Source: Streptomyces sindenensis (lineage in GTDB: Bacteria > Actinomycetota > Actinomycetes > Streptomycetales > Streptomycetaceae). Taken from it: DNA of 64,000 nucleotides. Position 1 is the stretch's first letter, and each line of letters starts with the position of its first letter. The notes beneath the pieces were generated by a model that was not told the DNA's origin, searched no databases, and saw nothing but the letters and a program-made list of their open reading frames with translations. The stretch is from the NCBI RefSeq assembly GCF_014649035.1, contig NZ_BMSG01000010.1, positions 124,001 through 188,000 of the forward strand. Reading direction: 5' to 3'. The translations under genes and the position numbers were made by a program. Shown here piece after piece: positions 32,830-43,015 of the stretch.

Positions 32830-34365
32830 GTGAGTAAGAGCAGCCTTCCCGCACCCGACCACGCCGCCGCCCTCCGTGAGGCCCTGCTCGCCGCGGACTT
32901 CACCGCGGACGGGCTCCTCGACCGCCTCGGCGCGCCCGCCTACGCCGCCCTCGCGCGCAGCGAGACCGTCCCCGCCCTGCGGGCCACCCGGGGCGATACT
33001 CCGCTCGACACGCTGGTGCGGCTGTTCCTTCTGCAGCGCCCGGTCACCGAGCAGCGGGCCCGCGGAGCCCTTCCGCTGGACGAGTGCGTCGCGGACGGCT
33101 GGGTGACCCGCGAAGGCGGTGCGGACGGGGAGATCCGTGCGTGCGTCGACGTACGGCCGTACGGAGGGCCGGACGGCGAGGACTGGTTCATCGTGTCCGA
33201 CCTCGGCTGCGCGGTCGGCGGCGCGGGCGGGATCGGCTCGCGCGAGGAGGGTGTCGTCCTCGGCGTCGGCGGAGCCTCCACCACCCTCGCCGGGATCACC
33301 GTGCGTACGCCGGTCGCCTCGGCGCTCGACCTCGGTACGGGCTCCGGCATCCAGGCGCTCCACGCCGCCCAGCACGCGATCCGGGTCACCGCCACCGACC
33401 TCAACCCCCGTGCCCTGGAGTTCACCCGGCTCACCCTCGCCCTGTCCGGCGCCGCCCCGGCCGATCTGCGCGAGGGGTCCCTCTTCGAGCCGGTGGGCTC
33501 CGACACGTTCGACCTGATCGTCTCCAACCCGCCCTTCGTCATCTCGCCCGGTGCCCGTCTCACCTACCGGGACGGCGGCATGGGCGGCGACGACCTGTGC
33601 CGCACGCTCGTGCAGCAGGCGGGCGACCATCTGAACGAGGGGGGTTACGCCCAGTTCCTCGCCAACTGGCAGCACGTGGAGGGCGAGGAGTGGCAGGACC
33701 GGCTGCGCTCCTGGGTGCCGTACGGCTGCGACGCCTGGATCGTCCAGCGCGAGGTCCAGGACGTCACGCAGTACGCCGAGCTGTGGCTGCGGGACAGCGG
33801 CGACCACCGCAGCGACCCCGCCGAGTACGACGAGCGGTACGAGGCGTGGCTCGACGAGTTCGAGGCCCGGGGGACGACCTCCGTCGGGTTCGGCTGGATC
33901 ACCCTGCGCAAGTCCGCCGCGGCGGCGGCCGGGAATCCCTCGATCGTCGTGGAGGAGTGGCCGCACGCGGTGCAGCAGCCGCTGGGCCGGGCGGTGGAGG
34001 AACACTTCGCCCGCCAGGACTACCTCCGCGACCAGGACGACGCGGCTCTGCTCGCCGGGCACTTCGCCCTTGCCGCCGAGGTCGTCCAGGAGCAGGTCGG
34101 CCTGCCGGGGGCGGAGGACCCCGAGCATGTGGTGCTGCGTCAGCACCGGGGCATGATGCGGGCGACCAAGGTCGACGCGGTGGCCGCCGGGTTCGCGGGC
34201 GTGTGCGACGGGTCGCTGCCCGCCGGGCGGATCCTGGACGCCATCGCGCAGTTGATGGCGGAGGACCCGGTGCTCCTGCGCGACCGCACACCGCAGGCGA
34301 TCCGGCTGCTGGTCGAGGAGGGCTTCCTGGAGCCGGCGTCCGGCGTCGCGGCGCGGGAGGAGTAG
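32830..34365 (+). CDS. class I SAM-dependent methyltransferase (HemK/RsmC-like)
   Basis: 511 aa from GTG 32830 after GGGAGG. An N-terminal helical domain of about 150 residues (ALRATRGDTPLDTLVRLFLLQRPVTE) precedes the methyltransferase core: ALDLGTGSGIQALHAAQ (SAM motif I), TATDLNPRALEFT, and LIVSNPPFVIS, the NPPF motif of N-methyltransferases acting on planar nitrogen in nucleic acid or protein. A C-terminal helical domain of about 130 residues follows. It is a conserved actinobacterial protein next to topA. The substrate is unknown. The stop lies in a 22-bp tandem repeat. Confidence 0.88.
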   Translation: MSKSSLPAPDHAAALREALLAADFTADGLLDRLGAPAYAALARSETVPALRATRGDTPLDTLVRLFLLQRPVTEQRARGALPLDECVADGWVTREGGADGEIRACVDVRPYGGPDGEDWFIVSDLGCAVGGAGGIGSREEGVVLGVGGASTTLAGITVRTPVASALDLGTGSGIQALHAAQHAIRVTATDLNPRALEFTRLTLALSGAAPADLREGSLFEPVGSDTFDLIVSNPPFVISPGARLTYRDGGMGGDDLCRTLVQQAGDHLNEGGYAQFLANWQHVEGEEWQDRLRSWVPYGCDAWIVQREVQDVTQYAELWLRDSGDHRSDPAEYDERYEAWLDEFEARGTTSVGFGWITLRKSAAAAAGNPSIVVEEWPHAVQQPLGRAVEEHFARQDYLRDQDDAALLAGHFALAAEVVQEQVGLPGAEDPEHVVLRQHRGMMRATKVDAVAAGFAGVCDGSLPAGRILDAIAQLMAEDPVLLRDRTPQAIRLLVEEGFLEPASGVAAREE

Positions 34366-34404
34366 GGCGGCCGCGCCGGAGGAGTAGGGCGGCCGCGCCG
34401 GAGG
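34361..34404. repeat. exact 22-bp tandem duplication across a stop codon
   Basis: AGTAGGGCGGCCGCGCCGGAGG occurs twice in a row, at 34361-34382 and 34383-34404. The first copy contains the TAG stop (34363-34365) of the methyltransferase gene. It looks like recent slippage and does not change the protein. The remaining gap up to 34801 has no recognised gene. Confidence 0.85.
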
Positions 34405-34801
34405 GACGAGCGCTCGGCCGCCGCGCCGGTGCGGCTCGGGCGTCTTCCGGTACCGGTCCGTGGTGGCCGTTGTCCGGGGTGCGCTCTCCTTATTAACCAG
34501 CGTGTTCGTGCCCACGCCCCCGCGCGGCGCGCCCGGGCCCGCACATTCCGGTCACCGGGGCACCGAGCCGGCCCCGGGCCCCGTCCCGCCCCGGCCCCAC
34601 CCCTCCCGCGTACCGCCGAAGGAGTTTTGCCGGTCGGCGGGGGAGTGCTGTTCACCCGGGGTTCGTGTGGGCGACGCCCCCGGGTGACAACCTCCCCGTG
34701 CCGGACCGCCCAGGTCCGGCTCCGACGGGCCGGGCCGGCCCGTCCCGGGCGGCTCCCCGACGAGTCGTGCGACGGGTCACGCGAGGGTCTAGGGGTACGA
34801 G

Positions 34802-34999
34802 ATGGAGAGCGCCACCGCAGTCTTCGCGGGTACGGCCCTGTCACTGTTCGGCGCCGCCCTCCTGATCTGGACAGGGGCGCGAGCCCTGCACCGCGCGCCG
34901 GTGGCGCACGGTGTGAGCCCGGTCGCCTCCACCGCACTCACGACGCTCTTCGGCGTAGTTTTCCTCGGCCTCGGTGTGTGGGTCCTCGCGCACGTCTGA
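34802..34999 (+). CDS. small two-helix membrane protein
   Basis: 65 aa from ATG 34802. Two hydrophobic segments, TAVFAGTALSLFGAALLIWT and ASTALTTLFGVVFLGLGVWVL, are separated by a short basic loop (GARALHRAPVAHG). No motif points to a function. Similar small membrane proteins precede topA in Streptomyces, so it is probably real. The ribosome-binding site is weak (AGGGGTACGAG). Confidence 0.72.
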   Translation: MESATAVFAGTALSLFGAALLIWTGARALHRAPVAHGVSPVASTALTTLFGVVFLGLGVWVLAHV

Positions 35000-35280
35000 T
35001 CCCCGCTCCCGGCCGGGCGAGGCCCCGGCCGACAGGTCTCCCGGCGGACACCGCGACCGTCTCCGAAAAGCCGCAGGCCGAAGCCCCGCGCGACGCGGAC
35101 CCGGCGGTCCGGGCGGCAGGAATGGCGGAAGTCGGGTTACCGTTCGAGTGGCCGTTGCGGGCTTTTGCCGTTTGACACGGGGGCGGGTTGTACCGTCACA
35201 CTCCGCAGCGACAGCACCGCGGGCAGCGTCAGACGCCGCCCCGGATGCCCACCGAGTGTCGACCGGAGAGAAGAGCGAAG

Positions 35281-38172
35281 TTGTCCCCGACCAGCGAGAC
35301 CGCACAGGGCGGCCGCCGACTCGTCATCGTCGAGTCGCCTGCCAAGGCGAAGACGATCAAGGGCTATCTCGGCCCCGGATACGTCGTCGAGGCGAGCGTC
35401 GGGCACATCCGCGACCTCCCGAACGGCGCGGCCGAGGTCCCGGACGAGTACACCGGCGAGGTCCGCCGCCTCGGCGTGGACGTCGAGCACGACTTCCAGC
35501 CCATCTATGTCGTCAACGCGGACAAGAAGGCCCAGGTCAGGAAGCTCAAGCAGCTGCTGGCCGAGTCCGACGAACTCTTCCTCGCCACCGATGAGGACCG
35601 CGAGGGCGAAGCCATCGCGTGGCACCTCCAGGAAGTCCTGCGGCCCAAGGTCCCGGTCCACCGGATGGTCTTCCACGAGATCACCAAGGACGCGATCCGG
35701 GCCGCCGTCGCCAACCCGCGCGAGCTCAACCAGCGCATGGTCGACGCCCAGGAGACCCGCCGCATCCTCGACCGCCTCTACGGCTACGAGGTCTCGCCGG
35801 TCCTGTGGAAGAAGGTCATGCCGAAGCTCTCGGCCGGCCGCGTCCAGTCCGTCGCCACCCGCCTCGTCGTCGAGCGGGAGCGCGAGCGCATCGCCTTCCG
35901 CTCCGCCGAGTACTGGGACCTGACCGGAAAATTCGCCACCGGCCGCACCGGCGACGCCTCCGACCCCTCGAACCTCACCGCCCGCCTCAGCGCGGTCGAC
36001 GGCCGCCGCATCGCCCAGGGCCGCGACTTCGGCCCCGACGGGCAGCTCAAGGCCGGCTCCGCCCAGACCCTGCACCTGGACGAGGCGAACGCCCGCGCGC
36101 TCGCCGCCGCGCTCGCCGATTCCGCCTTCACGGTCCGGTCCGTCGAGTCGAAGCCGTACCGCCGCTCCCCGTACGCCCCCTTCCGGACCACGACCCTCCA
36201 GCAGGAGGCGAGCCGCAAGCTGGGCTTCGGTGCGAAGGCGACCATGCAGGTGGCGCAGAAGCTGTACGAGAACGGCTTCATCACCTATATGCGTACGGAC
36301 TCCACGACCCTCTCCGACACCGCGGTCGCCGCGGCCCGGGCCCAGGTCACGCAGTTGTACGGGGCGAACTACCTCCCCGAGAAGCCGCGCACGTACGCCG
36401 GCAAGGTCAAGAACGCGCAGGAGGCGCACGAGGCGATCCGCCCCTCCGGCGACCGCTTCCGCACCCCCGCCGAGACCGGGCTCACCGGTGACCAGTTCCG
36501 GCTCTACGAGCTGATCTGGAAGCGGACCGTCGCCTCCCAGATGAAGGACGCGACCGGTAACTCGGTCACCGTCAAGATCGGCGGCCGGGCGAGCGACGGC
36601 CGGGACGCCGAGTTCTCCGCGTCCGGCAAGACGATCACCTTCCACGGCTTCATGAAGGCGTACGTCGAGGGCGCCGACGACCCGAACGCCGAGCTGGACG
36701 ACCGCGAGCGCCGGCTGCCGCAGGTCACCGAGGGCGACGCGCTGACCGCCGACGAGATCACGGTCGACGGGCATGCCACCAAGCCCCCGGCCCGCTACAC
36801 CGAGGCCTCGCTGGTCAAGGAGCTGGAAGAGCGCGAGATCGGCCGCCCCTCCACGTACGCCTCGATCATCGGGACCATCCTGGATCGCGGTTACGTCTTC
36901 AAGAAGGGCACCGCGCTCGTCCCGTCCTTCCTCTCCTTCGCCGTGGTCAACCTGCTGGAGAAGCACTTCGGCCGGCTCGTCGACTACGACTTCACCGCCC
37001 GGATGGAGGACGACCTCGACCGCATCGCCCGGGGCGAGGCCAAGTCCGTACCGTGGCTGAAGCGCTTCTACTTCGGAGCGACCGGTTCCGGTGACGACCC
37101 GGCCGGTGCGGGTTCCGCGTCCGACGCGGGCAACGGCGACGGCGACCACCTCGGCGGCCTGAAGGAGCTGGTCACCGACCTGGGCGCGATCGACGCCCGG
37201 GAGATCTCCTCCTTCCCCGTCGGCAACGACATCAAGCTCCGCGTCGGCCGCTACGGCCCGTACATCGAGCGGGGCGAGAAGGACGCCGAAGGCCACCAGC
37301 GCGCCGACGTGCCCGACGACCTGGCCCCCGACGAGCTGACCGTCGAGCTGGCCGAGGAGCTGCTGGCCAAGCCCAGCGGCGACTTCGAGCTGGGTGCCGA
37401 CCCGGTCACCGGGAACCAGATCATCGCCAAGGACGGGCGCTACGGCCCGTACGTCACCGAGGTGCTGCCCGAGGGGACGCCGAAGACCGGCAAGAACGCG
37501 GTGAAGCCGCGGACGGCCTCGCTCTTCAAGACCATGTCCCTGGACACGGTCACCCTCGCCGACGCCCTCAAGCTGATGTCGCTGCCGCGCGTCGTCGGTG
37601 AGGACGCCGAGGGTGTCGAGATCACCGCGCAGAACGGCCGGTACGGCCCGTATCTGAAGAAGGGCACCGATTCCCGGTCGCTGACCTCCGAGGACCAGCT
37701 CTTCGACATCACCCTCGAAGAGGCCCTCGCGATCTACGCCCAGCCCAAGCAGCGCGGCCGGGCCGCCGCCAAGCCCCCGCTGAAGGAACTGGGCACCGAC
37801 CCGGTGAGCGAGCGGCCCGTGGTGGTCAAGGACGGCCGCTTCGGCCCGTACGTCACCGACGGCGAGACCAACGCGACGCTGCGGACCGGCGACAGCGTCG
37901 AGGAGATCACGCCCGAGCGCGGCTACGAGCTGCTGGCCGAGAAGCGCGCCAAGGGGCCCGCCAAGAAGAAGACGGCCAAGAAGGCCCCCGCGAAGAAGGC
38001 GACGGCCAAGAAGACGGCCGCGAAGAAGACGACGGCCACCAAGACCACGGCCGCCAAGAAGACCGCTGCGAAGAAGACGACGACGGCCAAGAAGGCGACG
38101 GCCACGAAGACCGCGGCCAAGAAGGCGACGGCCACGAAAACGGCCTCGTCCTCCGCCCCGTCGGACGACTGA
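35281..38172 (+). CDS. topA: DNA topoisomerase I
   Basis: 963 aa from TTG 35281, giving [20 protein letters not shown] type IA topoisomerase that relaxes negative supercoils. The Toprim domain starts [17 protein letters not shown] with the DxDxE acids in [15 protein letters not shown]. The active-site Tyr is in [14 protein letters not shown] (about residue 338). No four-Cys zinc ribbons are present. The C-terminal region has repeated GRYGPYV / [10 protein letters not shown] modules (four copies). It ends in a 60-residue Lys/Ala/Thr tail, the actinobacterial feature that gives processive DNA binding. The open frame extends upstream, but residues before the TTG look non-coding. It is an essential core gene. 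Confidence 0.96.
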   Translation: MSPTSETAQGGRRLVIVESPAKAKTIKGYLGPGYVVEASVGHIRDLPNGAAEVPDEYTGEVRRLGVDVEHDFQPIYVVNADKKAQVRKLKQLLAESDELFLATDEDREGEAIAWHLQEVLRPKVPVHRMVFHEITKDAIRAAVANPRELNQRMVDAQETRRILDRLYGYEVSPVLWKKVMPKLSAGRVQSVATRLVVERERERIAFRSAEYWDLTGKFATGRTGDASDPSNLTARLSAVDGRRIAQGRDFGPDGQLKAGSAQTLHLDEANARALAAALADSAFTVRSVESKPYRRSPYAPFRTTTLQQEASRKLGFGAKATMQVAQKLYENGFITYMRTDSTTLSDTAVAAARAQVTQLYGANYLPEKPRTYAGKVKNAQEAHEAIRPSGDRFRTPAETGLTGDQFRLYELIWKRTVASQMKDATGNSVTVKIGGRASDGRDAEFSASGKTITFHGFMKAYVEGADDPNAELDDRERRLPQVTEGDALTADEITVDGHATKPPARYTEASLVKELEEREIGRPSTYASIIGTILDRGYVFKKGTALVPSFLSFAVVNLLEKHFGRLVDYDFTARMEDDLDRIARGEAKSVPWLKRFYFGATGSGDDPAGAGSASDAGNGDGDHLGGLKELVTDLGAIDAREISSFPVGNDIKLRVGRYGPYIERGEKDAEGHQRADVPDDLAPDELTVELAEELLAKPSGDFELGADPVTGNQIIAKDGRYGPYVTEVLPEGTPKTGKNAVKPRTASLFKTMSLDTVTLADALKLMSLPRVVGEDAEGVEITAQNGRYGPYLKKGTDSRSLTSEDQLFDITLEEALAIYAQPKQRGRAAAKPPLKELGTDPVSERPVVVKDGRFGPYVTDGETNATLRTGDSVEEITPERGYELLAEKRAKGPAKKKTAKKAPAKKATAKKTAAKKTTATKTTAAKKTAAKKTTTAKKATATKTAAKKATATKTASSSAPSDD

Positions 38173-38196
38173 CGGCCGCACCGAGCGGACAGCACC

Positions 38197-38236
38197 CCGC
38201 CCGGCGCCTCGATCCCCGTGATCCGGCGCCGGGCGG
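38197..38236 (+). terminator. 12-bp hairpin terminator after topA
   Basis: CCGCCCGGCGCC (38197-38208) and GGCGCCGGGCGG (38225-38236) pair perfectly with a 16-nt loop, 24 bp after the topA stop. It lies about 100 bp before the tmk start, so topA and tmk probably form separate transcripts. Confidence 0.75.
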
Positions 38237-38337
38237 CGGCGCGTCAGAGGCCGGTGAGAGATCTGGCCGGAAGTCGTCCACGTCCATATGTTCGGACGGG
38301 CCGACAGTCACCGTGCCGCTGCCGATAGGCTGGGCGG

Positions 38338-41300
38338 ATGACGCGAGCCGAGCAGCCAACGGTCGTGAGCCCCACCTCCGACACACTTGCCGCAGACTCA
38401 CGCGAGCGCGCCGTACGGGCACTGTTGCGCATTCCTCCGCTGAAGCGGTTGTGGAGCGCCCAGCTCGTCGGCGGTATCGGCGATGCACTCGCCCTTCTCG
38501 TGCTGGTGCTGCTGTCGCTGCAAGCGGCGGTCCTTGAGGGCTCATTCGGCACCGGATACCGCGGGGCGGCCTTCGCCGTCGCCGCCGTCTTCGGCGCCCG
38601 GATCCTTTCCACCCTGTTCTTCGGAGCCGTACTCCTGGGACCTTTGACGTCCCTCACGGGGCCCGGCGGAAAGCTGGACCGGCGATGGCTGATGATCGGG
38701 GTGGACGGGCTGCGCCTGGCGCTGCTGGTCGTCGCCCCGCTGTGGATCGACTGGACGCCCGACAAGGCGCTCATGATGATCCTCATCACCGTCTTCGTGA
38801 CCGGCGCCGGTGAGCGCCTGTGGGCCGTGGCCAAGGACAGCGCCGCCCCGGCGCTGCTGCCCGGCCCGCCCCTCGAAGGCGCGGCCGTACGCCCCCTGCC
38901 CGACCACCTCGACGCCCTGCGCCGGCTGTCGCTGCGGACGAACTTCCTCGCCGTGCCCGCAGCAGCCGCGGTCCTGCTCGTCGCCACGCTGGTCGGCAAC
39001 CTCCTCGGCTCGGGCCTGGAGTGGTTCTCCTTCCACCAGGCGGCCCTGGGGTCCTACGTCGCGGCGGGGCTCTTCTCCGCCTCCATCTCCACCCTGTACT
39101 TCCTGGAGTTCCCCGCCGACCGGACGCCCCGGCCGCGCTCCCCGCTGGAGGGCCTGCGTCGCCCCGCCACCGGCACCGGCCCCGACAAGGGCCGCACGGG
39201 CGCCGTCCCCCTGCTGGTCGCGGTCTGCGCCTCCGTCGCCGGAGCCATCGCCGCCGCGGCGGCCGTCTCCGTCCTGCACGCCTACGACCTGGGCGGCGGG
39301 CCGGCCACCTTCGCGCTGCTGATCCTCGGACTGACCGGCGGCACCGCTCTCGGTATCCGTACCGCACGCCACGTCCTGCCGACCCTGTCGCGCCGCCGTC
39401 TGCTGGCGCTGGCCACGGCCGTCACCGGCCTCGCGCTCCTCGCGCTCGGCCTGGTGCCGGACACCGCGACCGGGATCGCCGTCGCCCTGCTCGCCGGTTA
39501 CGCCGCCGGGGTCGCCGCGAACACCGGGCACACCCTGATCGACCAGGAGACCGAGGCGTTCCGGCAGGCCCGGACCACCGAGCACCTCCAGGCCGTCGTC
39601 CGGGTGCTCGTCGCGCTCGGCGCGGTCGCGGGACCGCTGCTGGCCGCCGCGATCGGGCGGCACCGCCTGGTCGCCGGCGACTTCGTCTTCGCCCACGGCG
39701 GGGCCGCCTTCACCCTGATGCTGCTCGGTGCGCTGCTGCTGCCCGTCGCCGCCTTCGTCCTCGCCAGGACGGACGACCGGGCGGGCGTGCCGCTGCGCCG
39801 GGACCTGCGCGAGGCGCTGCGCGGCGACGAACCGGCCGTCGCGCCGGCGGCGACCGGCTTCTTCCTCGCCCTGGAGGGCGGCGACGGAGCGGGCAAGTCC
39901 ACCCAGGTCGAGGCGCTCGCCGACTGGATCCGGTCCAAGGGCCACGAGGTCGTCGTCACCCGCGAGCCCGGGGCCACCCCGATCGGCAAGCGGCTGCGTT
40001 CGATCCTGCTCGACGTGTCCTCCGCCGGTCTCTCCAACCGGGCCGAGGCCCTGCTGTACGCCGCTGACCGCGCCGAGCACGTCGACTCCGTCGTCCGCCC
40101 GGCGCTGGAGCGCGGCGCGATCGTCATCTCCGACCGCTACATCGACTCGTCCGTGGCCTACCAGGGCGCGGGCCGGAACCTGGCCCCGACCGAGATCGCC
40201 CGGATCTCGCGGTGGGCGACGAGCGGCCTCGTACCGCATCTGACGGTGCTGCTGGACGTCGACCCGGCGACCGCGCGGGAGCGGTTCACGGAGGCGCCGG
40301 ACCGGCTGGAGTCGGAGCCGGTGGAGTTCCACGAGCGGGTGCGGTCCGGGTTCCTCACCCTGGCCGCCGCCGACCCGGCCCGCTATCTGGTGGTGGACGC
40401 CGGCCAGGAGCCGGAGTCGATCACCACGGTCGTACGTCACCGGCTCGACCAGCTCCTTCCGCTCTCCGAGGCCGAGATCGAGGCCATCGAGGAGGCCCGG
40501 CGCAAGGCCGAGGAGGAGGCGCGGCGCAAGGCCGAGGAGGAGGCCGCCCGCAAGGCCGAGGAGGAGCGCCTGGAGAAGGAGCGCCAGGAGCAGCTCGCCC
40601 GGTTGCGCGCCGAGGAGGAGGAGCGCAAGCAGCGCGAGCTGGAGGAGGCCCGCCGCCGCGAGGCCGAACGCCAGGCGGAGGAGGCCCGGCAGCGCGCCGA
40701 GGAGGCCCGCCGCCGCGCCGAGGAGGACCGGCTCCGGCTGGAGGCCGAGGAGCGGGTCCGCGCGGCCGAGCAGGAGCGGCTGCGTCTGAAGGCCGAGGAG
40801 GAGGCTCGCCAGCGCCGGGAGGCCGAGGCGCTGCGGCTGGAGAAGCAGCGCAAGGCCGAAGAGGCCCTGCTGCGCGCCGAGGAGGCCCGTCGCCGGGCGG
40901 AGGCCGAGGCGGCCGCGCGTACGGAGGCGGCGCGGGCCGAGGCCGAGCGGGTGTCGCCCGCGTTCGGTACGGAGACGTCCTCGCGCTCCGAAGGCGCGTC
41001 GGGTCCGACGGTGCCGGAGAACGAGCTCACGGTGCCCACCCCGATCGTGAACCCGAACGAGATCACGCAGCCGGTCCCGGCGGCGCGTCCGGAGGACGAC
41101 CGTTCCTCCGGATCCGGTACGGGCACGGGCACGGGTTCTCGTTCCGGTTCCGGCTCCGGAGCTGTGCCCGGTGCTGCTTCCGGGGACGACGAGACGGCGA
41201 TGCTGCCGCGCTTCACGGACCAGCGGCCGGCCGGCCCCCGGCAGGCCCGGGACGCGGACGAGACGGCCGTGCTGCCGCCCGTGCCCGCCGACCAGCCCTC

Positions 41301-41568
41301 CGACCGGGTGCCCCAGGGCTTCTTCCGGGACGAGAGCCAGGCGGCCGCGCCCGCGGAGAGCGAGAACGAGCGCACCCGCGAGCTGCCGCAGGTCGAGGAC
41401 CCGAACGCCGGGGCGACGCCCGACCGGAAGCAGAGCCGCCGCAAGCGCCCCCGCCCTGACTGGGCGGAGGAGACCCCGCTGGACGATCTGCCGACCCTGG
41501 CGGACGAACTGCTCGGTGGCCAGGACGACGAGGACCGCGGCGGCCGGGGACGCCGCCCGCGCGGCTGA
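38338..41568 (+). CDS. tmk: thymidylate kinase fused to an MFS-like membrane domain and a coiled coil
   Basis: 1076 aa from ATG 38338. Residues about 30-490 hold around 10-12 membrane helices resembling a major-facilitator fold ([34 protein letters not shown]). Residues about 507-705 are a complete dTMP kinase: [15 protein letters not shown]-loop, [15 protein letters not shown], and [18 protein letters not shown]. Residues 715-870 form a long Glu/Arg/Ala coiled coil ([19 protein letters not shown]). The rest is low complexity, Ser/Gly-rich. dTMP kinase makes dTDP for DNA synthesis; the fusion would tether it to the membrane. The same fusion is known in Streptomyces. It lies close before holB, as in many genomes. 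Confidence 0.93.
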   Translation: MTRAEQPTVVSPTSDTLAADSRERAVRALLRIPPLKRLWSAQLVGGIGDALALLVLVLLSLQAAVLEGSFGTGYRGAAFAVAAVFGARILSTLFFGAVLLGPLTSLTGPGGKLDRRWLMIGVDGLRLALLVVAPLWIDWTPDKALMMILITVFVTGAGERLWAVAKDSAAPALLPGPPLEGAAVRPLPDHLDALRRLSLRTNFLAVPAAAAVLLVATLVGNLLGSGLEWFSFHQAALGSYVAAGLFSASISTLYFLEFPADRTPRPRSPLEGLRRPATGTGPDKGRTGAVPLLVAVCASVAGAIAAAAAVSVLHAYDLGGGPATFALLILGLTGGTALGIRTARHVLPTLSRRRLLALATAVTGLALLALGLVPDTATGIAVALLAGYAAGVAANTGHTLIDQETEAFRQARTTEHLQAVVRVLVALGAVAGPLLAAAIGRHRLVAGDFVFAHGGAAFTLMLLGALLLPVAAFVLARTDDRAGVPLRRDLREALRGDEPAVAPAATGFFLALEGGDGAGKSTQVEALADWIRSKGHEVVVTREPGATPIGKRLRSILLDVSSAGLSNRAEALLYAADRAEHVDSVVRPALERGAIVISDRYIDSSVAYQGAGRNLAPTEIARISRWATSGLVPHLTVLLDVDPATARERFTEAPDRLESEPVEFHERVRSGFLTLAAADPARYLVVDAGQEPESITTVVRHRLDQLLPLSEAEIEAIEEARRKAEEEARRKAEEEAARKAEEERLEKERQEQLARLRAEEEERKQRELEEARRREAERQAEEARQRAEEARRRAEEDRLRLEAEERVRAAEQERLRLKAEEEARQRREAEALRLEKQRKAEEALLRAEEARRRAEAEAAARTEAARAEAERVSPAFGTETSSRSEGASGPTVPENELTVPTPIVNPNEITQPVPAARPEDDRSSGSGTGTGTGSRSGSGSGAVPGAASGDDETAMLPRFTDQRPAGPRQARDADETAVLPPVPADQPSDRVPQGFFRDESQAAAPAESENERTRELPQVEDPNAGATPDRKQSRRKRPRPDWAEETPLDDLPTLADELLGGQDDEDRGGRGRRPRG

Positions 41569-41719
41569 CGTACCCGCCCCACCGCCGACGGCGAAGTCCC
41601 GGCCCGTCCGTCCCTCCGGGGGCGGGCGGGCCGGACTGTCAGTGGCGTCCTCCACAATGGAGAGCGACGACGCCGCGGTCCGCGGGCCGTGCACGACACC
41701 ACCGGAAGGGCGGTGACCC

Positions 41720-42925
41720 ATGACCGTATGGGACGACCTGGTCGGACAGGACCGAGTGCAGGAACAGCTCGCCGCTGCCGCCCGGGACGCCGATGCGCTG
41801 GTCACCTCCGTGTCCGACGGCAAGCCGCTGGACCAGGGCTCGAAGATGACGCATGCCTGGCTGTTCACCGGACCGCCCGGTTCCGGCCGGTCCACGGCGG
41901 CGCGGGCCTTCGCCGCCGCGCTCCAGTGCACCAGCCCGGACCGGGCGCTGGGCGGCGCACCCGGCTGCGGTTTCTGCGACGGCTGCCACACGAGCCTGAT
42001 CGGTACGCACGCCGACGTCCAGGTCATCCGCACGGACCTGCTCTCCATCGGTGTGAAGGAGACCCGTGACCTGGTCCGGCGCGCCCAGCTCTCCCCGGCG
42101 GTCGGGCGGTGGCAGGTCATCGTCATGGAGGACGCCGACCGCCTCACCGAGGGCGCGGGCAATGTGCTGCTGAAGGCCGTCGAGGAGCCCGCGCCGCGCA
42201 CGGTCTGGATGCTGTGCGCCCCCTCGCTCGAAGACGTCCTGCCCACGATCCGTTCCCGCTGCCGGCACCTGACCCTGAGCACCCCGCCGGTGGAGGCCGT
42301 GGCCGACGTCCTGATCCGCCGCGACGGGGTCGACCCCGAGCGGGCGCACGCGGCGGCGCGGGCCACCCAGGGGCACATCGGCCGGGCCCGCCGCCTGGCC
42401 ACGGACGAGCGGGCGCGGGCGCGGCGGGCGGCGGTGCTGAAGGTTCCGCTGCGGGTCGCCGATGTGGGCGGCTGTCTCAAGGCGGCGCAGGAGCTGATCG
42501 ACACGGCCACCGACGACGCCAAGCAGATGGCGGAGGAGGTCGACGCCAAGGAGACCGAGGACCTCAAGGCGGCGCTCGGCGGGGTCGCCGGGGGCCGGAT
42601 GCCGCGCGGTACGGCGGGGGCGATGAAGGAGCTGGAGGACAAGCAGAAGCGCCGCAAGACGCGTACGCAGCGCGACAGCCTGGACCTGGCGCTGACCGAG
42701 CTGACTGGGTTCTACCGCGATGTGCTGGCGCTCCAGCTCGGTTCGAAGCTGGCCATCGCCAATGTCGATGTGCAGGACTCCCTCGACCGGATCGCGGAGT
42801 CCTCGACGCCTGCGCAGACCCTGCGCAGGATCGAGTCCGTGATCGCCTGCCGGGAGGCGATGGACCGGAATGTGGCGCCGCTGCTCGCGGTGGAGGCGAT
42901 GACGATGGCGCTGCGGGCGGGCTGA
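41720..42925 (+). CDS. holB: DNA polymerase III subunit delta'
   Basis: 401 aa from ATG 41720. The AAA+ clamp-loader fold shows AWLFTGPPGSGRSTAARAFA (Walker A with Arg instead of Lys in GSGRST, as is normal for non-hydrolysing delta'), the zinc module CGFCDGCHTSLIGTHAD, IVMEDADRLTEGAGNVLLKAVEEP (box VII), and PTIRSRCRHL (SRC motif). The C-terminal helical domain has a Lys/Arg-rich insert (KQKRRKTRTQRD). It loads the beta clamp as part of the gamma complex. The 150-bp gap after tmk leaves open whether the two are co-transcribed. Confidence 0.95.
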   Translation: MTVWDDLVGQDRVQEQLAAAARDADALVTSVSDGKPLDQGSKMTHAWLFTGPPGSGRSTAARAFAAALQCTSPDRALGGAPGCGFCDGCHTSLIGTHADVQVIRTDLLSIGVKETRDLVRRAQLSPAVGRWQVIVMEDADRLTEGAGNVLLKAVEEPAPRTVWMLCAPSLEDVLPTIRSRCRHLTLSTPPVEAVADVLIRRDGVDPERAHAAARATQGHIGRARRLATDERARARRAAVLKVPLRVADVGGCLKAAQELIDTATDDAKQMAEEVDAKETEDLKAALGGVAGGRMPRGTAGAMKELEDKQKRRKTRTQRDSLDLALTELTGFYRDVLALQLGSKLAIANVDVQDSLDRIAESSTPAQTLRRIESVIACREAMDRNVAPLLAVEAMTMALRAG

Positions 42926-43015
42926 GGACTTAGGCACGGCTGCCCCTGTTCCGTCCTGTTCACCCGAATGAGCAGGGAATCGGACGACTCGTCATTCGCC
43001 GGATACGCTCCCGGA

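Noticed and set aside
35137..38181. 1014-codon open frame antisense to topA
   Set aside because: Low-complexity Leu/Gly/Arg product mirroring topA codons; topA has clear catalytic motifs on the plus strand.
38542..42657. 1371-codon open frame antisense to tmk and holB
   Set aside because: Spans two well-defined genes on the other strand and has repetitive composition; an artefact of high GC.
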